From: an uncultured Flavobacteriales bacterium
GTDB taxonomy: Bacteria; Bacteroidota; Bacteroidia; Palsa-965
Length of the DNA stretch: 26,018 nt
Direction of reading: 5' to 3'
NCBI GenBank assembly: GCA_937974275.1
Contig: CALJIF010000109.1
Span: forward strand, 1-26,018
In this document: positions 22,890 through 26,018 of the stretch, one piece after another
How the letters are laid out: each line of letters starts with the position of its first letter
Position numbering within the stretch: position 1 is the stretch's first letter
The notes under the pieces: generated by a model
The model's input: the letters and a program-made list of their open reading frames with translations, nothing else
Database searches by the model: none
Told to the model about the DNA's origin: nothing
Position numbers and translations under genes: made by a program

Positions 22890-22950
22890 TTCACGTGCTT
22901 ACGTCTAAATTTAACGTCTGAATTCCCCGATTTGGAGGTTCATACGATCC

Positions 22951-23142
22951 CTACTTTTTTACATATTGATTCTCGTATAGCGCATTATTAACAAGACAAT
23001 AGTCGGTAAAGAACTTGCCATTAAAATGCAGTATGGTTTCACCGGATGAATTTAACGATTGCGCCATCTTTATTAGCAATGTTGGTTGAAGTGAGAATAT
23101 TTCGTAATTTAGTCGTAAATAACCGACATTAAAGTTATATAT
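22951..23142 (-). pseudogene. Possible relic of a PorP/SprF-like membrane protein upstream of hipB
   Basis: One minus-strand frame is open from 23157 to the TAG at 22951 and reads like protein: IYNFNVGYLRLNYEIF, SLQPTLLIKM, then ETILHFNGKFFTDYCL and NNALYENQYVKK. The order 'Y-x-GY, L-x-P-x-L-L-x-K-M, FN-x-KF' resembles the late part of PorP/SprF-family T9SS membrane proteins, by eye only. There is no signal peptide and no full-length frame; the only ATG (23067) would give 38 residues with no Shine-Dalgarno. It is either a gene remnant or chance. The rest of the 22890-23153 gap shows nothing else beyond a weak 13-nt tandem at 22901-22926. Confidence 0.3.
23082..23112 (+). promoter_or_regulatory. 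Candidate hipBA promoter with a small inverted repeat at the start site
   Basis: TTGG (23082-23085), 19 nt, then TAATTTAG (23105-23112), each one mismatch from consensus. GTCG (23112-23115) and CGAC (23124-23127) form an inverted repeat over the expected start, a plausible but weak HipB operator. AGGA lies 9 nt before the hipB ATG. Confidence 0.35.
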
Positions 23143-23153
23143 AGGAAATAAAG

Positions 23154-23501
23154 ATGGTTAAAACCGACACAAATTGGGTTGCCATAAGCGATGCTGCCAT
23201 AGTGCAAAGTCTTGGGGAATTTATCCGGCATCACCGGCTGGAGCAGAACAAAACTCAACATCAACTGGCGCGGGAGGCGGGTATTAATCGTTCTACGTTG
23301 GTTGAGTTTGAGCATGGTTCGCCCACTACAATTATGACTTTGGTTCGCCTGTTGCGTGTACTTAACCTATTACACGTGCTGGATCGGTTTGAAGTGACAC
23401 CACAAATTAGTCCGATACAATTGGCTGAGCTGGAACAATCGCAACGGAAAAGGGCGAGTAAAGCCAAGAAGACATCGAAAAGAAAGACCAGTGATTGGTA
23501 A
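23154..23501 (+). CDS. HipB-like antitoxin, XRE-family DNA-binding protein
   Basis: The 115-residue protein has an XRE helix-turn-helix at about residues 20-75: LGEFIRHHRLEQNKTQHQLA, REAGINRSTLVEFEHG, then TIMTLVRLLRVLNLLHVLDRF. A basic tail follows (SQRKRASKAKKTSKRK), which is disordered and may bind DNA or the partner. HipB proteins repress their own operon and block the HipA kinase. The stop codon overlaps the start of the kinase gene as TAATG, a normal arrangement for hipBA. The ATG at 23154 follows AGGA at a usable distance. Identity as HipB rests on the fold plus the adjacent hipA. Confidence 0.88.
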   Translation: MVKTDTNWVAISDAAIVQSLGEFIRHHRLEQNKTQHQLAREAGINRSTLVEFEHGSPTTIMTLVRLLRVLNLLHVLDRFEVTPQISPIQLAELEQSQRKRASKAKKTSKRKTSDW

Positions 23502-24793
23502 TGATAACAACAGCTTTCGTACATATTTGGAATAAGCGCGTCGGTGCAATTGCCTGGAATGCTGCTACAGGCGTGGGTTCGTTTGAGTACGATCCGAGGT
23601 TTTTGTCGCACAATTGGGATTTATCGCCACTCAAAATGCCTATTGCTAACGCGTCAAGAAGAATATTTGGTTTCCCCGAGTTACGAGGAAATAGCACTTT
23701 TAGAGGTCTTCCCGGATTATTGGCTGACGTGCTGCCGGATAACTACGGAAACGCAATCGTTAATGCTTGGTTGGCGCGTAACGGTCGTGCTTCCGACAGT
23801 TTAAATCCCGTTGAACTATTGTGCTTTATCGGGAAGAGAGGCATGGGTGCATTAGAGTTTGAACCGGCTCTGCCGAAAGTAAGTCATACAGCAAGTACCA
23901 TTGAAATTGCAAATCTTATTGCTATTGCCGAGACTATTTTATCGGGAAGAAAAAATTTCAAAGCCAAGCTTGCCGCTAAAGATGAAAAGGCACTCCTGGA
24001 TATTTTAAAAATTGGAACTTCAGCAGGTGGTGCACGAGCGAAAGCGATTATTGCTTATCATCCCAAAACCCATGCTGTTCGCAGTGGACAAGCAGAAGCA
24101 CCGAAAGGATTTTCGCAATGGCTTATCAAATTTGATGGTGTGCATGATACACAACTTGGTGCTGCACACGGTTACGGACGAGTAGAAATGGCCTACCATT
24201 TAATGGCGAAAGATGCCGGAATTGAAATGACCGAGTGTCGACTGTTTGAAGAACACGGCAGAGCACATTTCATGACCAGAAGATTTGATCGTACCGAGCT
24301 CAATCAGAAGTTGCACGTTCAAACTTTTTGTGCGCTTCAACACTACGATTACAATGAAGTAAACCTGTATAGTTATGAGCAGTTGTTTGAAACCATGCGT
24401 TTACTTGCATTGCCGTATCCTCAGGCCGAACAGCTCTTTCGCAGAATGGTGTTCAATGTTATGTCAAGAAACTGTGATGATCACACGAAGAATTTTTCGT
24501 TCCTGATGAACGAACAAGGGCAATGGAGTTTAGCGCCGGCTTACGATGTTTGTCATGCTTACCGACCGGGCAGTGAGTGGGTAAGTCAGCACGCGCTAAG
24601 TATTAACGGCAAGCGCACAGACATTACACGTGCCGATTTACAAGTTGTGGCAAAACAAATGAATATCAAGAAAGCGCATATCATCATCGAGCAAATTGCA
24701 ACAGTGGTGCGTGATTGGCCTGTATACGCCAAAGAAGTAGAGGTAGAAAAGAGGCTGAGGGATGCGATTAAAAAGACGTTGTTGGTACTATAG
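23501..24793 (+). CDS. hipA: HipA-family Ser/Thr kinase toxin
   Basis: From ATG 23501 the protein has 430 residues, the normal size. It keeps the HipA landmarks: N-subdomain with FRGLPGLLADVLPDNYGNAI, glycine-rich SAGGARAK (residues 174-181) that corresponds to the autophosphorylated serine loop, WLIKFD with the ATP-binding lysine 210, TRRFDR, the catalytic NCDDHTKN (D326), and the metal-binding aspartate in APAYD (349). The enzyme therefore looks active. E. coli HipA phosphorylates glutamyl-tRNA synthetase and induces dormancy; other HipA proteins use other synthetases or targets, so the substrate here is open. It shares one base with hipB (TAATG) and would be co-translated. A two-codon longer frame starting at TTG is not preferred. 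Confidence 0.92.
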   Translation: MITTAFVHIWNKRVGAIAWNAATGVGSFEYDPRFLSHNWDLSPLKMPIANASRRIFGFPELRGNSTFRGLPGLLADVLPDNYGNAIVNAWLARNGRASDSLNPVELLCFIGKRGMGALEFEPALPKVSHTASTIEIANLIAIAETILSGRKNFKAKLAAKDEKALLDILKIGTSAGGARAKAIIAYHPKTHAVRSGQAEAPKGFSQWLIKFDGVHDTQLGAAHGYGRVEMAYHLMAKDAGIEMTECRLFEEHGRAHFMTRRFDRTELNQKLHVQTFCALQHYDYNEVNLYSYEQLFETMRLLALPYPQAEQLFRRMVFNVMSRNCDDHTKNFSFLMNEQGQWSLAPAYDVCHAYRPGSEWVSQHALSINGKRTDITRADLQVVAKQMNIKKAHIIIEQIATVVRDWPVYAKEVEVEKRLRDAIKKTLLVL

Positions 24794-24899
24794 TGGAAGT
24801 GCAAACTGATCCAAGTAATTATCTTTCCACATGATCGGTAAAAGTTTTACTTGAATTAAAAATCAAGTTCCGTTAAACGTCGATGCCCACAACACACGA

Positions 24900-26018
24900 T
24901 TAGTTGCCTTTCGGTTCAAAGGCAGATTTCATGCGATCTTGCGCTGCTCTTGTGATGCCTATTTTTTTAGCAACATCTTTCCAGGTATTTACAGAATTGT
25001 GAATTCGTTTTATAATTTGATTGGCTTTGCGTGGAGGTACTCTAAAATATGCAGCAACTTCCAATGCTAGATCTATACTTAAAGCATTGTCATTTTCGGA
25101 AATGTTTAACGCCAAACCTGTCCCGAATTCGTTGGGATTGATATCAAATGCCGGGGCTAGTCTCCAACCGGAATTGGCCAAAAGAAACCCGTGATTTCGT
25201 AAGTGATCATCAGTATTCTTAACACAAATATGAAATACTATTCTTCGCCACAATTCTTCCAGATCACTATTCACATCGGCACCGTGCTTGATAATAAACT
25301 CTGCCAGTTCCAAATAACTTACACCGGTTTCACTACCCGCACCATCGCTGTGCCCTAATAGGGTCATAGCAGATGCGAAATGTATTCGTTCGTTTTTTTT
25401 ATTTCTGTCAAATCTTTGGGTGAGATAAGTATGATGGTTGCTGTTGAATTTTTGGGCTTCACTTATCGCGGTGCGTATGCCGGCATTTTTTGCTAAAATG
25501 TTCACCACCATTTCCCAAGCCCCTACATCTTTTTCATCATTTATACTGGGAAATTTTGCAATCCACAAGTGACCTTTAGGGTCGATAACACTTGCTTTGG
25601 GGCGTGCGCCGCCGAGTGAGGAACCGGGAGCGATGAGTAAATTAATCCACTTTAAATACTCTCTATCGTCGCTTTTGTCTTGTTCGAATTGGGTGCTGGC
25701 ATGTTCCAGTTGGCGTAATGATGTCCACGGTGGAACCGTCATATTCGGATTGTCATTTAAAAAATTGCCGTCATCATTTAACTTAAAGCGTAAACCACCC
25801 ATGCGATGCAGATCAAAAACGCCCAATAAATAATCCGATTCCAGAAGATTTTTTGGTGCTCGTTTTTCTTGACGTGCTAAAGCACTTTCACGCCTACTCA
25901 TGAGGACACGTCCCCAACGGTCCGGACACGAGTCTAAAAAAGCGCCGAAGTTGATTTTGTTATCTCTCGGGAAATAGCGTCCGGAGTACAATTGAAGTTC
26001 AGGATCCAAAACAGGCGT
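24900..26018 (-). CDS. Second HipA-family kinase (N-terminus beyond the right edge)
   Basis: At least 372 residues are present, open to the window edge; the first visible residues, TPVLDPELQLYSGRYFP, belong to the HipA N-subdomain, so the TTG at 26009 is not a true start. It has NFGAFLDSCPDRWGRVLM, glycine-rich SSLGGARPKA, LWIAKFPS with the ATP lysine, TQRFDR, catalytic NTDDHLRNHGF and LAPAFDI. All key residues appear intact. It shares motifs with the hipA at 23501 but differs in most other positions, so it is not a recent copy. It is convergent with that gene across 106 nt, in which the inverted repeat ACTTGA/TCAAGT (24849-24868) is the only structure seen. An HTH partner, if any, would lie to the right of the window. 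Confidence 0.9.
   Translation of the reverse strand, partial: TPVLDPELQLYSGRYFPRDNKINFGAFLDSCPDRWGRVLMSRRESALARQEKRAPKNLLESDYLLGVFDLHRMGGLRFKLNDDGNFLNDNPNMTVPPWTSLRQLEHASTQFEQDKSDDREYLKWINLLIAPGSSLGGARPKASVIDPKGHLWIAKFPSINDEKDVGAWEMVVNILAKNAGIRTAISEAQKFNSNHHTYLTQRFDRNKKNERIHFASAMTLLGHSDGAGSETGVSYLELAEFIIKHGADVNSDLEELWRRIVFHICVKNTDDHLRNHGFLLANSGWRLAPAFDINPNEFGTGLALNISENDNALSIDLALEVAAYFRVPPRKANQIIKRIHNSVNTWKDVAKKIGITRAAQDRMKSAFEPKGN

Noticed and set aside
23109..23315. Minus-strand open frame of 68 codons across the hipB start
   Set aside because: It is antisense to the conserved HTH coding region and its composition is not protein-like.
24849..24868. ACTTGA/TCAAGT inverted repeat between the two hipA genes as a terminator
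   Set aside because: Only 6 bp, A/T-rich and without a T-run; too weak to call.
26009..26009. TTG at 26009 as true start of the second HipA
   Set aside because: The frame is open to the edge and the preceding visible residues fit the HipA N-subdomain, so the gene continues past the window.
1..26018. CRISPR array, insertion sequence, rRNA gene or origin
   Set aside because: No regularly spaced repeats, transposase motifs, rRNA segments or DnaA-box clusters were seen on either strand.

Overview
The window looks like a chromosomal segment of a member of the phylum Bacteroidota. The evidence is the type IX secretion system (T9SS) gene porT next to ubiE, a secreted protein with a C-terminal T9SS sorting domain, a DUF4476 protein, and many copies of the Bacteroidota -7 promoter box TAnnTTTG. 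Two places also show the TTTG-N19-TAnnTTTG arrangement. Most genes lack a Shine-Dalgarno sequence, as is usual in this phylum. I cannot name the genus from the sequence alone.

Layout, left to right. (1) 1-2121 is the amino-terminal three quarters of uvrA on the minus strand, divergent from an ECF sigma factor (2383-2970) and a 62-residue protein (3115-3303), each closed by a hairpin terminator. (2) 3380-6574 holds a DUF2779 protein that combines a Cas4-like nuclease with a DEDD exonuclease-like domain, convergent with a two-gene unit encoding a small membrane protein and dGTPase (dgt). (3) 6711-7379 is an exported DUF4476 protein behind a candidate sigma-54 promoter, followed by three hairpins. 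(4) 7516-13954 is a block of minus-strand genes: a COG2509 FAD protein, porT, ubiE, a T9SS-exported PQQ-type sugar dehydrogenase and sppA. (5) 14059-16994 carries folK, an overlapping deoxynucleoside kinase and a lipoprotein with strongly biased codons. (6) 17041-22416 carries a SpoU methyltransferase, a beta-barrel protein, a secreted hypothetical protein coupled to proC, and mutS. (7) 22450-22889 is a tRNA cluster: a perfect promoter, a degenerate tRNA-Gly copy, intact tRNA-Gly(GCC) and tRNA-Leu(UAA). (8) 23154-26018 holds a hipBA-type module and a second, convergent HipA-family kinase cut by the window edge.

Most genes are housekeeping: DNA repair (uvrA, mutS), nucleotide pools (dgt, deoxynucleoside kinase), folate (folK), menaquinone (ubiE), proline (proC) and envelope or secretion functions (sppA, porT, barrels, lipoprotein). 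The accessory part is the right end, where two HipA kinases sit beside tRNA genes.

The points most worth a second look are: the 53-nt tRNA-Gly relic with a hairpin in place of its D-loop; several genes whose -7 box lies only 3-5 nt from the start codon, predicting leaderless mRNAs; the candidate sigma-54 site; the two-nuclease DUF2779 protein; the paired HipA kinases; and a probable gene relic in the hipB upstream region.
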